Source: Bacteroides sp. UBA7333
GTDB taxonomy: Bacteria > Bacteroidota > Bacteroidia > Bacteroidales > Bacteroidaceae
Length of the DNA stretch: 64,000 nucleotides
Direction: 5' to 3'
Assembly (NCBI GenBank): GCA_002471195.1
Contig: DKPN01000035.1
Coordinates: 8,550 to 72,549 of the forward strand
The position numbers and the translations under genes were made by a program. The notes under the pieces were generated by a model, which was not told where the DNA came from, did no database searches, and was given only the letters and a program-made list of their open reading frames with translations. Numbering within the stretch: position 1 is the stretch's first letter; every line of letters starts with the position of its first letter. This document shows positions 35,550-45,144 of this stretch, piece after piece.

Positions 35550-36776
35550 TTAATTCATATATCTAATATTCGTCAATAGGCTTAAGGAAGAATTAAAGTC
35601 ACCAAATGCACCACTCAAAAAATAACCATTACCACTAGACCAACCCCAATTACAATGTAAATAAGTTCTATCTTGATAAATAGATATATATATTTTTTTT
35701 GTATCCAGTGAATAATATGAAATTTTTTGTTGTTGACTATAATATCCATCCAAAACCCACGCATGCCCATTATTAGATTTATCAACACCAGATATATATA
35801 TAGGTAAAGATTTATTTAAATCATTAATTGCTAATTTATCACTGTAATTATTCAACTGACTACTAGTTTGATAACCAAAGTTTTTTAATACGAGTAATAC
35901 ATCTTTAGCTTTATTAGATGACTTTTCAATACCATATTTTGTATTGGCATTGATGCCAATATCATTTACTAAAAAAGCAACACTTTGAGCAGATGGTGTA
36001 TAATTAGGAACATAAGAATAGCGTAATATTTCATCCCATTTATATGGATGTTTATTAAATGATGTGGGTTTTTTATGATATCCCATTATCTGAGCTACTG
36101 CAATAGGAACACAGCCTGCGACTGCCTGCTCAGCATTATCAGTGAAACAATTATTATTATACGGAGACGATTGATTCCATGATGTACTTAGCAATGTAAA
36201 TGGAGGTGAGGTAGTTATCCAGTCATGATACTGTGTATAATAGTTCTGTCCACCATATTCTGTTATTATAAACATAGATGGATCATCACCATCAGGCCTA
36301 GGAAGTATGGGTAAAATCGAAACGCTTGCTATTTCATTTAACATATAATCAGAAGCCATATCTAAATAATAAGCAACGGAGGGATTATCGTCAATACTAA
36401 TGGAATTATCCGATGAGAGGGCATAAATTTCAGAAGCACGTGAATCACTTGAAACGATTACAAATCCACCATCCTTAAAATTTAATAAATAAAATAAGGT
36501 ATCATTAGCAACAATATTACGAGTTTTATCAGACACATAATAAGAAATATTACTAATTTCCAAATCATCACTCCTAAAACTAAATGTTGTTTCAATATCA
36601 GAAATATTTCGCAAAGTACTTAATGCCTTAACAGCCTTTAACACTGCTTCTTCTTTTGTAACCTTATAATTTATTTGTTTGGAATCTTTTATATCAGATT
36701 CAGTATATAAATCTGGTTCATTACAAGATGTTACAACATATATACACAATAATAATAAAAACGTGATTTTTTTCAT
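35550..36776 (-). CDS. C10-family (streptopain-like) cysteine protease
   Basis: A 408-residue secreted lipoprotein-type preproprotease. The signal peptide ends in a possible lipobox (VVTSC). A propeptide of the Spi/streptopain type spans about 25-180. The mature domain has the catalytic Cys 222 in AVAGCVPIAVAQ, the catalytic His 338 in NGHAWVLDGY, and the C-terminal HCNWGWSSGNGY. All active-site residues are present, so it is probably functional. ATG at 36776 is chosen over the TTG at 36785. It is the first gene of a two-gene operon with a serpin. Confidence 0.9.
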   Translation of the reverse strand: MKKITFLLLLCIYVVTSCNEPDLYTESDIKDSKQINYKVTKEEAVLKAVKALSTLRNISDIETTFSFRSDDLEISNISYYVSDKTRNIVANDTLFYLLNFKDGGFVIVSSDSRASEIYALSSDNSISIDDNPSVAYYLDMASDYMLNEIASVSILPILPRPDGDDPSMFIITEYGGQNYYTQYHDWITTSPPFTLLSTSWNQSSPYNNNCFTDNAEQAVAGCVPIAVAQIMGYHKKPTSFNKHPYKWDEILRYSYVPNYTPSAQSVAFLVNDIGINANTKYGIEKSSNKAKDVLLVLKNFGYQTSSQLNNYSDKLAINDLNKSLPIYISGVDKSNNGHAWVLDGYYSQQQKISYYSLDTKKIYISIYQDRTYLHCNWGWSSGNGYFLSGAFGDFNSSLSLLTNIRYMN

Positions 36777-36959
36777 AAGATTCAAATTTACTCTACCCTA
36801 GGATAGAACTCGATTAATATTTATTTTATTTTAAAGTTAGAAAGTACTCTTATATTTGCTATCTGAAATAAATTTTAATATAATAACAAACATAATATAA
36901 AACCATCGTATTAACAACTAAAACAATATTTATTTTTATTTATTATAATAATATTTCAC

Positions 36960-38276
36960 TACTATCCACTAAAAGTTGCTAGTTATTCTTTGAAATAATT
37001 GAATTATAGTTTGTTACAAGAGATTTTGCTGCGCAACGATTTGAAATCATATTTTTGCAGTCATAAGAAGGCTGTATATAAACAAAAACAAATACGTTTT
37101 CGCTCAGATGGCAGAACTCTTGGATAATTTCAAGCTCCTACGTATCACCAAGAAGTATGATGGTAATCGTTATGTGAAGCATTTCACTTGTTAGAATCAA
37201 CTTCTTACCTTGATGTTTGGCCAGCTATGCAATCGTGAAAGTCTTCGTGATTTGATTGTTGCATTGAATGCTCATCAAGATAGGTGTTATCATCTTGGGC
37301 TGAGCGAACATGTCACTCGAAGCAACCTTGCAAAAGTTAATGAAAATCGTGATTATCGTATCTTCGAGGATTTCGCCTTCGACATGATAGGAGAGGTTAG
37401 AAACAAGTGAGAGTGAATGATATCTTCAAGCTTGACGGAAATGTTTATGCTTTTGATTCCACAACTATTGCTTGTGTTTGATCTTGTTCGCTTGGGAAAA
37501 GTTCCGAAAACATAAAGGAGGTATTGAAGTTCACATTTTATATGATGCAGAAACTCAAGTACCTGCATTTATTCACATTACTGAGGTAAAGGTCAAAGAT
37601 GTCAAAGCAATAGATGTAACTTCTTATGAATCTGGCTTCATCTATGTATTTGACCGCGCTTATAACAATTATAAACGACTCGTCAAGATACATATGAATG
37701 ATTCATTTTTCGTTGTGCGGGCCAAGAAAAACATAAAGTCGAAAGTGACCAAGTGGAAAAAACGTTTGGTCAAAAATATCCTGTCCGATGGTGAAATAGA
37801 ACTCACTAGTTATTTCTCCCCTAAGGCCTATCCAGAAAGTATCCGGATGATGAAATATTGGGATGAAGAAAGCCAACGAAATTTTTCTATTTGACAAATG
37901 CAAAACAGATTTCGGCTCTACAAGTTGCAGAATTGTATAAGAATCACTGGAAAGTGGAGATGTTGTTCATATGGTAAAGAAGCATCTGAAAATCAAGAAA
38001 TTCTGGAGGACTTCTGAAAATGCAGTGAAGATACAAGTCTATTCTGCTATCATTGCCTAAAGTCTTGTTTCCATCATGCGGTATGATATGAAGCTCCACA
38101 GATCGACATATGAGGTATGCAAATTCTCTGAATTTCACTTACAGACAAAACGCCATTGAGAAATCTCTTTAGCAAAATTAAATTCAGTGATGTCAAAGAA
38201 CGAAGCGGCCATGATGGACCCGTTTTATTTGATAATTTTTAATTTTAACTCGTCTTCTAAGTTATAGTGGACACTA
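36960..38276 (+). mobile_element. Decayed IS4-family insertion sequence
   Basis: The ends form imperfect inverted repeats: TACTATCCACTAAAAGTT on the left (from 36960) against TAGTGTCCACTATAACTT at the right end read on the minus strand (to 38276), 14 of 18 identical. The left flank 36945-36956 and right flank 38277-38288 both read ATAATAATATTT. This may be a target duplication, although the left copy is offset by 3 bases and the region is AT-rich. The region 36777-36959 before it holds no gene; a plus-strand TATATTTG lies at 36853-36860. Confidence 0.75.
37108..38242 (+). pseudogene. IS4-family transposase pseudogene (DUF4372-type N terminus)
   Basis: The coding trace starts at ATG 37108 (MAELLDNFKLLRI) and ends with LFDNF and a stop at 38240-38242. 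It has an in-frame TAG at 37192 and frameshifts near 37408, 37485, 37890, 37970 and 38050. Recognisable transposase parts are the N-terminal NQLLTLMFGQL region, the first Asp (FDSTTI), the second Asp (VFDRAYNNY) and the terminal Glu region (ELYKNHWKVEMLF). It cannot make an active protein. Confidence 0.85.
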
Positions 38277-38593
38277 ATAATAATATTTACAGTAAAGCTA
38301 TCCATGCAATAATCTCTATATCAGATATATATATATGATATATATGAAAAACAAGTTTTACTATATTCACAAATAGAGCCAATTAGTTTCTCAATAAACC
38401 TCATATCAACACGACAGCTCTCGGTTATTACCACAATCATGTAATTTTTATATCGATATACATTAAAAAAAGCAATGACTCTTTAAAAAGACGAACCTTT
38501 GCACATACCGCAGTTACTCTAATCCTCAATCATAACATTGAAGATAAAAAAGAAATTATACCTTTGAGATATAAATTATTAAAATCAATAAAA
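38243..38593. other. Intergenic AT-rich region right of the insertion sequence
   Basis: It holds the right inverted repeat, a short AT dinucleotide tract near 38319-38344 and the -7 box of the PAS gene (38559-38566). I see no gene in it. Confidence 0.6.
38559..38566 (+). promoter_or_regulatory. -7 box for the PAS-domain gene
   Basis: TACCTTTG matches TAnnTTTG. It includes the TTG at 38564 that opens the frame, which supports the ATG at 38594 as the true start. Confidence 0.45.
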
Positions 38594-38935
38594 ATGGAAC
38601 ACTATATCCCGGATTGGGCAAAAGAGATGAATTGCGCTGTAACCGTATGCGATAAAGAGGGAAATATCATTTATATGAATGATAAAGCGTGTCAAACGTT
38701 TTATACATTTGGCAATTTAATAGGCAAAAACTTATTTGATTGCCACAATAAATATTCACTTGAAAAGATAAATGAGTTATTAAACACTGGTGGGAGCAAT
38801 TGCTACACGATTGAAAAACAAGGTATAAAAAAAATGATCTACCAAACCGCTTGGAAAGAAGATGGAAAGGTAAGCGGTTTGGTAGAAATTTCGATATTAT
38901 TGCCCGATGCAATACCGAATCACATCAGATCTTAA
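38594..38935 (+). CDS. Stand-alone PAS-domain protein
   Basis: A 113-residue cytoplasmic protein made of one PAS domain, with the typical TVCDKEGNIIYMNDKACQTF start and the NLIGKNLFDCH helix. No kinase, DNA-binding or other output domain is attached. It could sense a small molecule or redox state and act through a partner. Its stop codon overlaps the fkp stop on the opposite strand: both use the TTAA at 38932-38935. The convergent pair shares no terminator. Confidence 0.75.
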   Translation: MEHYIPDWAKEMNCAVTVCDKEGNIIYMNDKACQTFYTFGNLIGKNLFDCHNKYSLEKINELLNTGGSNCYTIEKQGIKKMIYQTAWKEDGKVSGLVEISILLPDAIPNHIRS

Positions 38936-41781
38936 CTTCTTGAAATCTGCAGTCCGGTATTGGATAAAGACATATCAACAAAACGTGCACGCGAATTGGG
39001 AGGACATTCAATTAATATCTTACGTATCATAGCAGCAGCATGCGGATCTTTAGCTACCATATATAAATAGCCACCACCTCCTGCACCCGGAAGTTTATAT
39101 CCTAACGTATAATCTTTGATCTTATTAATGATTTCTTCTACTTGCCGCGGATTAGTCCCAGTATCTAACAACTTATTTTGATTCCAACTTTTCTCGACCA
39201 GATGACCGAACTCGGTGAATTGTCCACGTAATATGGCTTCATTCATATCTAAAGCATGTGATTTCATTTCATTGAGTAATGATAGATGCTTTTGTGAATT
39301 AAGAAACATAGATCGCACAATCTCGGCCAATATACCCTTAGCTACTCGTGTAATACCTGTATAATATAAAAGATGGCATTCGCGATATTGAGGTAAAGTA
39401 AATAGCTGCTCGGGCAACCACCTTACCAGTGGTGTTTGATTAAAACCCGGGTCGGTTTGAAGCAACTTAATACCCGGGAAAACTCCACCATACTGATCTT
39501 GCCAACCACCACCGGTAGTAAGCAATTGTTCCAAAACTAATGTATATCGACAAATATCATTTTTATCCCATGCCAAACCACAAAAATCATTTAATGCCCC
39601 TAACACAGTTGAAGCCAGAATCGAACTGGTTCCCAATCCCGACCCGGCAGGAATAGCTGCTAGTAGAGTCACCTCAATACCTGAACCGAAATCTTCTAAT
39701 TGTTTCTGTAAACTTTGATAAGCATTGTCCGAAAACTCCGGCACAAAACCGGCTAGTGCTAAAGCTGCCTTTGGTATGGAAAAAGGAGAGCCAATCTTAT
39801 TGTAATGACATAATTGGTCGAAAGTAGTCACTATCTCACGCGCTCCCATGTCGATAGAGCGCAATACAATATGTGGTTCGCTGCATGGTTTCACATATAC
39901 TTGCAAAGGGGGTTGACCGTTTAACTCGATAGCTAAATTTACAACATTTCCTCCTGCATAAAGTGCATAAGGGGGTGTATCAGTCCAACCGCCCGCTAAA
40001 TCGATCCGAACAGGACTTCGTCCCCATACAATTTGGTCGGGATAAATATTGAGTTTGGGCAAACTACGCAATTGACATAACTCCTTTTTCAAACCATCAC
40101 GCAACCATTGAAATGCATTATTTTCTTCATCAAAACCATCGCCATCTCTTGCTTTTAAGATGCGAGCGCGAAGCATATGATTATGCATTTTCAACATATG
40201 TTGATCATTGCGATGCAACACTTGAGGTAATGGCAATTCGAGATTCACAAACTCGGTTGCTACATTATCCAAGTCTAATTGATAAAAAACACTACGCTCG
40301 TAATTATCGCAAAGCGATACCCAATTCAGTTTTCTAAATTGCTCTCTTTGTTTATATAATCGCTTTAAATTGGCTTTTGCTGATATCTCATCGGCAGATA
40401 ATTTTGGCAGCGTCAACCATAAATCTTTGCCTATCTGCAACGTTGGTTCCGAAATCATCCAACGCAAAATAATTCCTAATTCATCGATAGAATCGGTCAT
40501 TGGGAATAAAGAAGCCGATTGTAAATCATCGTGTTGACCATCAATATCATCGAGTGATATGCCTCTTTCTTCCATCCATCTTCTAAATGGCATAGCCATG
40601 TAAAGCGTTAACTCATCATTCAAGTTACCTTTAAACACATCATCCATTCCATATGGACGCACAATATAGTTTTTCTCTTCAAAAGGAATGATATCAATAC
40701 AAACATGATTGGGTATATGCAAAGACCAATTATTAACAGGTACACCCGTTATTATTTGGTGGGTTCCGAGTTTCCATCCCGATGCTATATGGCTATTTTC
40801 AATCCAAAGAAACTCATTGTTATTTGCCAGTGTTACCTCGCAGTGGGCATTTTGAACAAATATAGCAGGGTTGGGTTTTATCTTCTTATGCATTATCATA
40901 CGCTGATCACGTATTTTTTGTTGTACGGATAAAGTTGATGAAATTAATTCTCTACTCGTACCATAATGATAGAACTCGCCTCCAGGCAATGGTAAAACAG
41001 CTACCGAAAGTCCATTAACCTCTGCATCGTTAATAATGGGATGCTCACCTAAAGCTAATCCGTAGTCGGAATATAAATCGTAATAACCAATTTCGTTTGA
41101 TGTCGGATTTTGTGAACGTTTCATCAGTAACTCAATGGCTCTATCGCTCAATATCCATACACCTATATCCATTAAAAACAGATGTGAACTTGCCAGTTCT
41201 TCTAATTTTTCTAAAGATGGCTTTTGCATCATAAAATCGAGAACTTCGGGCGTATTTCTATTCGATACAAATACACCATGACGAGTTGCTAAAGATGGGT
41301 TTACCCACAATCCATAACAAACCACATCAGCTTGTGGTATCGGTTGAAGTGGTTTTTCACAACGTAAATAAACATCACCACTGGCAATCAATGTATTTAA
41401 CCCTTTCGGAGCAATACTCATTATTTTCTCATAAAGAGGAAGTTGAAGCGACAATAAGTTTTGGTTCAAGCGTTGTCCGCGTTCCCAACTGAAAACGGGA
41501 ATAGGTGTCAATATTTTTCCAGATGGAGCATAAGCCGGTAAACGTCTACTCTGACCTCCTGCATGAAGCAATATTTTTTTATCTTCCGATAACCACTCTG
41601 AGAATGGCTGTGTAGACGCATCTATTTGATGACAAGCTTGCAATAACCAAGCAGTTCCTCCACCCGAACCCAACTTAGAATTAACGGGATCAGAAGTACA
41701 AAACCAATTCGTTTCATCAACTTTTTCTAACGTATGAAAATAATCTACAAGATTGGGCGGCAACGACAGTAATTTCTTCAT
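38932..41781 (-). CDS. fkp: Bifunctional fucokinase / GDP-fucose pyrophosphorylase
   Basis: A 949-residue two-domain enzyme of the L-fucose salvage pathway. The N-terminal part has the nucleotidyltransferase signature GGQSRRLPAYAPSGK and makes GDP-fucose. The C-terminal part is a GHMP kinase with substrate region RIDLAGGWTDTPPYA and ATP loop PAGSGLGTSSILA, which phosphorylates fucose. In Bacteroides this pathway supplies fucose to capsule and glycoproteins. The frame opens with a TTG at 41832 inside a promoter box; the ATG at 41781 gives the length known for Fkp. Confidence 0.95.
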   Translation of the reverse strand: MKKLLSLPPNLVDYFHTLEKVDETNWFCTSDPVNSKLGSGGGTAWLLQACHQIDASTQPFSEWLSEDKKILLHAGGQSRRLPAYAPSGKILTPIPVFSWERGQRLNQNLLSLQLPLYEKIMSIAPKGLNTLIASGDVYLRCEKPLQPIPQADVVCYGLWVNPSLATRHGVFVSNRNTPEVLDFMMQKPSLEKLEELASSHLFLMDIGVWILSDRAIELLMKRSQNPTSNEIGYYDLYSDYGLALGEHPIINDAEVNGLSVAVLPLPGGEFYHYGTSRELISSTLSVQQKIRDQRMIMHKKIKPNPAIFVQNAHCEVTLANNNEFLWIENSHIASGWKLGTHQIITGVPVNNWSLHIPNHVCIDIIPFEEKNYIVRPYGMDDVFKGNLNDELTLYMAMPFRRWMEERGISLDDIDGQHDDLQSASLFPMTDSIDELGIILRWMISEPTLQIGKDLWLTLPKLSADEISAKANLKRLYKQREQFRKLNWVSLCDNYERSVFYQLDLDNVATEFVNLELPLPQVLHRNDQHMLKMHNHMLRARILKARDGDGFDEENNAFQWLRDGLKKELCQLRSLPKLNIYPDQIVWGRSPVRIDLAGGWTDTPPYALYAGGNVVNLAIELNGQPPLQVYVKPCSEPHIVLRSIDMGAREIVTTFDQLCHYNKIGSPFSIPKAALALAGFVPEFSDNAYQSLQKQLEDFGSGIEVTLLAAIPAGSGLGTSSILASTVLGALNDFCGLAWDKNDICRYTLVLEQLLTTGGGWQDQYGGVFPGIKLLQTDPGFNQTPLVRWLPEQLFTLPQYRECHLLYYTGITRVAKGILAEIVRSMFLNSQKHLSLLNEMKSHALDMNEAILRGQFTEFGHLVEKSWNQNKLLDTGTNPRQVEEIINKIKDYTLGYKLPGAGGGGYLYMVAKDPHAAAMIRKILIECPPNSRARFVDMSLSNTGLQISRS

Positions 41782-41829
41782 GTCTGGCGAACTATTTATA
41801 ATTATTTTGTTTTTATATTTAATGACGTT

Positions 41830-41837
41830 CAAATATA
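41830..41837 (-). promoter_or_regulatory. -7 box for fkp
   Basis: The minus strand reads TATATTTG, 48 bases before the fkp ATG. It matches TAnnTTTG. No clear -33 TTTG at 19 bases. Confidence 0.5.
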
Positions 41838-41905
41838 AGTGTTTTAAGTCAGTGTTTTATCGATATTAATAATATATATATTAGGAAATTAAAAGTAGAA
41901 TTAAA

Positions 41906-42865
41906 ATGAATATCTCTTTAAAGTATATCGCAATTATATTCTTTTTTATAACTTGCAACATATGTTGTCAAACAAAAACTGATAATAAAATGAAGTATAA
42001 TGATTTAACGCCTAAAGAGGCACATGTTATATTAAATAAAGGAACAGAAGCACCTTATATAGGAGAGTTTACTGATAATAAAGCCAAAGGTACTTATGTG
42101 TGTAGACAATGCAATGCACCACTATATTTATCGAAAGATAAGTTTAACTCAGGATGTGGATGGCCTAGTTTTGATGATGAAATAGATGGTGCCGTACTTA
42201 GAATACCCGATGCAGATGGAATGCGAACTGAAATAGTATGTGCCAATTGCAAAGGACACTTAGGACATGTATTTTTAAATGAGGGGTTTACCGATAAACA
42301 GACTCGACACTGTGTCAACTCTATTTCAATGGAGTTTGTACCTGAAGAACAACAATTAAAACCAACAATAAAAATGGAGAATAATTTAAAAAAAGCATAT
42401 TTTGCCTCAGGATGTTTTTGGGGAACCGAGTATTATTTTAGTAAACTAAAAGGAGTGATCGAAACATCTGTAGGATATATGGGTGGCCATATTAAAAACC
42501 CAACCTATGAAGATGTATGTACTAAAAAGAGTGGTCATTTAGAAACCGTTGAAATAGTATATGATCCTACAAAAATAAGTTATGATGATTTAGTGAAATT
42601 TTTCTTTGAAACCCATGATTTCAGTCAAGAAAATGGGCAAGGTCCTGACATTGGCCCCCAATATAAATCGGTAATATTCTATCAATCGCCTACAGAAAAA
42701 GAGGTGGATGAAAAATATATCAAAATATTAAAAGATAAGGGTTATAAAGTTGCCACTACCCTGCAGCCAACTTCAAAGTTTTGGAAAGCAGAAAATTATC
42801 ATCAGCAATATTATGATCATAAGGGATCGACTCCTTATTGCCATTCATACAAAGCAATATTTTAA
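41906..42865 (+). CDS. msrAB: Fused methionine sulfoxide reductase MsrB-MsrA
   Basis: A 319-residue exported protein that repairs oxidised methionine. A signal sequence with Cys-rich end (about 1-22) is followed by the MsrB domain (about 30-145). This has zinc ligands CRQC (66, 69) and CANC (112, 115) and the catalytic Cys 136 in RHCVNSISM. The MsrA domain (about 162-319) has the catalytic Cys 170 in SGCFWGTEYYF. The two domains reduce the R and S forms respectively. The location is the envelope, probably anchored as a lipoprotein. The gene is divergent from fkp. Confidence 0.95.
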   Translation: MNISLKYIAIIFFFITCNICCQTKTDNKMKYNDLTPKEAHVILNKGTEAPYIGEFTDNKAKGTYVCRQCNAPLYLSKDKFNSGCGWPSFDDEIDGAVLRIPDADGMRTEIVCANCKGHLGHVFLNEGFTDKQTRHCVNSISMEFVPEEQQLKPTIKMENNLKKAYFASGCFWGTEYYFSKLKGVIETSVGYMGGHIKNPTYEDVCTKKSGHLETVEIVYDPTKISYDDLVKFFFETHDFSQENGQGPDIGPQYKSVIFYQSPTEKEVDEKYIKILKDKGYKVATTLQPTSKFWKAENYHQQYYDHKGSTPYCHSYKAIF

Positions 42866-42884
42866 TTAGCAATAGCAATAAAAG

Positions 42885-42930
42885 AAGAAGAAGAAGTATA
42901 TTAGCCATTTAATATACTTCTTCTTCTTTT
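42885..42930. terminator. Bidirectional terminator between msrAB and the GH20 gene
   Basis: A 19-bp stem built largely from GAA/TTC repeats (42885-42903 with 42910-42928), loop GCCATT. T-rich and A-rich flanks allow use on both strands. Confidence 0.85.
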
Positions 42931-42963
42931 ATAAATATCTATATCTCTGTACTGAAATCTTCA

Positions 42964-45048
42964 TTATCGAACAATAATTTCATCGAGAAATAACCAACCT
43001 GTTTTTTCTTCGTTGCGTTTTGCATAAACACTGATATAGCGAGCTTCCGATTCACCTTCCCATTGATATGTTTCGAAAGCCAACAATTCATACTCTGGAG
43101 AAGTTTGCGTTTCAATTTTTGTTAACTCTGTAAAATTCTCACCGTCCATCGAAACAGAATAAACAACTTCCGTAGGCATCCACAACCATGGACCGGCCAA
43201 TTGCATGAACTCGGTTTTAATTGATTTAATAGGAGTCACCTCACCTAAATCGATCACTACATCAACATATTTTTTCACAAAGCCTTGCCAACGATTATCA
43301 TTATACATCCAGTCGCCACAATAGCCGTCAACTAATGCAGAATCACCTCCTGCAGGATATTGACTTGAATATGCAGAATTATAGATCACTTTTTTTCCAC
43401 GCGCTAAATGATCGATAGGCGTTTCACTTCCTTCGCGGGCACCCACTTCATTTTTCAAATCAAAAGTATTGTATCCGTTGGCTTGCAACCAGTCTACCTC
43501 TTTTAAAGCTTTCTCGTGGAAGCGATCCCATGATTTATTTGAAGGATTTGTCCAAGCGATTTCAGATAGTGCAAGAATACGAGGATATAGCATATATTCA
43601 GCATGTTCGGGGGTTGGAATATATTCAGTCCATAAATTGGCTTGAACCCCTTTTATTAAGTGCGCTTTATCTTTTACCTCTTCTGGAACAGGGTTGTATG
43701 AGTAAACTTTAGCCAAAGTAGTATAACCTCCAATAGCTTCGGGCTCATTAATGGGTGCATCTTGATAAGAGTCGAAGTAGCAATAACCACCAGGAGTCAT
43801 AATCACTTCATGCCCCTGTTGCACAGCTTTAATACCGCCCTCTTCGCCTCTCCATGACATAACGATAGAATTAGGAGCCAAACCACCTTCAAGAATTTCA
43901 TCCCAACCAATCATCTTTTTATTTTGCGATTGTAGAAATTCTTGCATACGATGAATTAAATAGCTTTGTAATTCATCTACATCTTTCAAGCCCTCGTCTT
44001 TCATGCGTTTTTGGCAAGCTTTACATGCTTTCCAAGTATTTTTATTAGCCTCATCTCCACCAATATGAATATATTCAGTTGGAAACATATCAATAGTTTC
44101 TAAAAGAACATTTTGCAAAAACTCGAAAGTAGCCTCTTTACCAATACAGAATTCGGCGGTAGTATATGGTATACCCGTACATGACAATTCGGGATAAATA
44201 GCAGTAACCTCTTCTGAGTGAGCAGGCATTTCAATTTCAGGAATAACTGTGATATGACGTTGACGTGCATATTCTACTATTTCCTTTACATCATCTTTTG
44301 TATAATATCCTCCTTCGGCATTTTCATCATTCTCATCACAATAATGACGATCGGCTTTCCACCACTCTTTCCATGTTTTATATGGACGAAAAGCACCTTT
44401 TTGGGTTAGCTCAGGATATCGATCTATCTGCAAACGCCATCCTGCTCCATCAGTTAAATGCCAATGAAAATAGTTCAATTTATAACGAGCCATTGCATCC
44501 AGCTGCTTTTTAATGAACTCTTTCGAATAAAAATGACGTGATACATCTAAATGCATACCTCTATATTCGAAGCGAGGATAATCGACTACATCAACAGTCG
44601 GAAATGTTACTAAACCATTATCTTGTATATTGGCCAATTGAAGTAAACTTTGTACAGCATAAAAAATACCAGCCGACGATGTGGCTTCAACTTTGATATT
44701 TTTATTACTTATCGACATAGAGTAGCCCCCATCCACTGTCAAAGTATCGCCAATAGTGGACACAATGTCAAAACTTATTCTAGCCGAAGATGCTGCATCA
44801 GTGCTTTGCAAAGCCAAAGGCGATGCTTTTAAATATTCAGAAAGATCATCTTTTTCTTTACCCGATAAATTGGTATAAAACTGGCTACCAACTTTTGTTT
44901 CAAAAGTTTTACCTGTATATGAAACCGATTGTGGAAATGGAATGATTGTGTTGGGCTCAATATTGCTTTTACAACCGATAAACAATAATGAGACACAAAA
45001 GCATAAAAATAATTTTGGAAGACAACAATAGACTTTGTGTTTTACCAT
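42964..45048 (-). CDS. GH20 beta-N-acetylhexosaminidase (lipoprotein)
   Basis: A 694-residue enzyme that removes terminal beta-linked N-acetylhexosamine. The N-terminal lipoprotein signal has lipobox FIGC (Cys 26). The GH20 N-terminal alpha/beta domain spans about 33-155. The catalytic barrel at about 158-515 has the substrate-assisted pair Asp 332-Glu 333 in HIGGDEA and FHWHLTDGAGW. The C-terminal 150 residues look like an F5/8 (CBM32-like) beta-sandwich. It is the last gene of the polysaccharide locus on this strand, separated from the GH85 gene by a terminator. Confidence 0.95.
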   Translation of the reverse strand: MVKHKVYCCLPKLFLCFCVSLLFIGCKSNIEPNTIIPFPQSVSYTGKTFETKVGSQFYTNLSGKEKDDLSEYLKASPLALQSTDAASSARISFDIVSTIGDTLTVDGGYSMSISNKNIKVEATSSAGIFYAVQSLLQLANIQDNGLVTFPTVDVVDYPRFEYRGMHLDVSRHFYSKEFIKKQLDAMARYKLNYFHWHLTDGAGWRLQIDRYPELTQKGAFRPYKTWKEWWKADRHYCDENDENAEGGYYTKDDVKEIVEYARQRHITVIPEIEMPAHSEEVTAIYPELSCTGIPYTTAEFCIGKEATFEFLQNVLLETIDMFPTEYIHIGGDEANKNTWKACKACQKRMKDEGLKDVDELQSYLIHRMQEFLQSQNKKMIGWDEILEGGLAPNSIVMSWRGEEGGIKAVQQGHEVIMTPGGYCYFDSYQDAPINEPEAIGGYTTLAKVYSYNPVPEEVKDKAHLIKGVQANLWTEYIPTPEHAEYMLYPRILALSEIAWTNPSNKSWDRFHEKALKEVDWLQANGYNTFDLKNEVGAREGSETPIDHLARGKKVIYNSAYSSQYPAGGDSALVDGYCGDWMYNDNRWQGFVKKYVDVVIDLGEVTPIKSIKTEFMQLAGPWLWMPTEVVYSVSMDGENFTELTKIETQTSPEYELLAFETYQWEGESEARYISVYAKRNEEKTGWLFLDEIIVR

Positions 45049-45083
45049 GATTCAATGAATAAATAAATTAGTTATATAAAAAT

Positions 45084-45116
45084 ACTCCCTGAGAGCATTA
45101 TTGATTCTCAGGGAGT
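45084..45116 (-). terminator. Terminator after the first GH85 gene
   Basis: ACTCCCTGAGA (45084-45094) pairs perfectly with 45106-45116; 11-base loop. On the minus strand it is followed by TATTTTTATA. It could limit read-through into the GH20 gene. Confidence 0.85.
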
Positions 45117-45144
45117 AAAATTAATAAATTAATTATATAAATGA

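Noticed and set aside
36853..36860. Plus-strand promoter (TATATTTG)
   Set aside because: It points into the decayed insertion sequence, has no -33 partner, and no gene follows. It may be a relic.
37210..37894. Two short independent genes
   Set aside because: They are pieces of one broken IS4-type transposase in different frames, as shown by the ordered transposase motifs around them.
38319..38344. AT dinucleotide tract as a replication or recombination site
   Set aside because: It is short, imperfect and in generally AT-rich DNA; no DnaA-box cluster or other origin feature is near.
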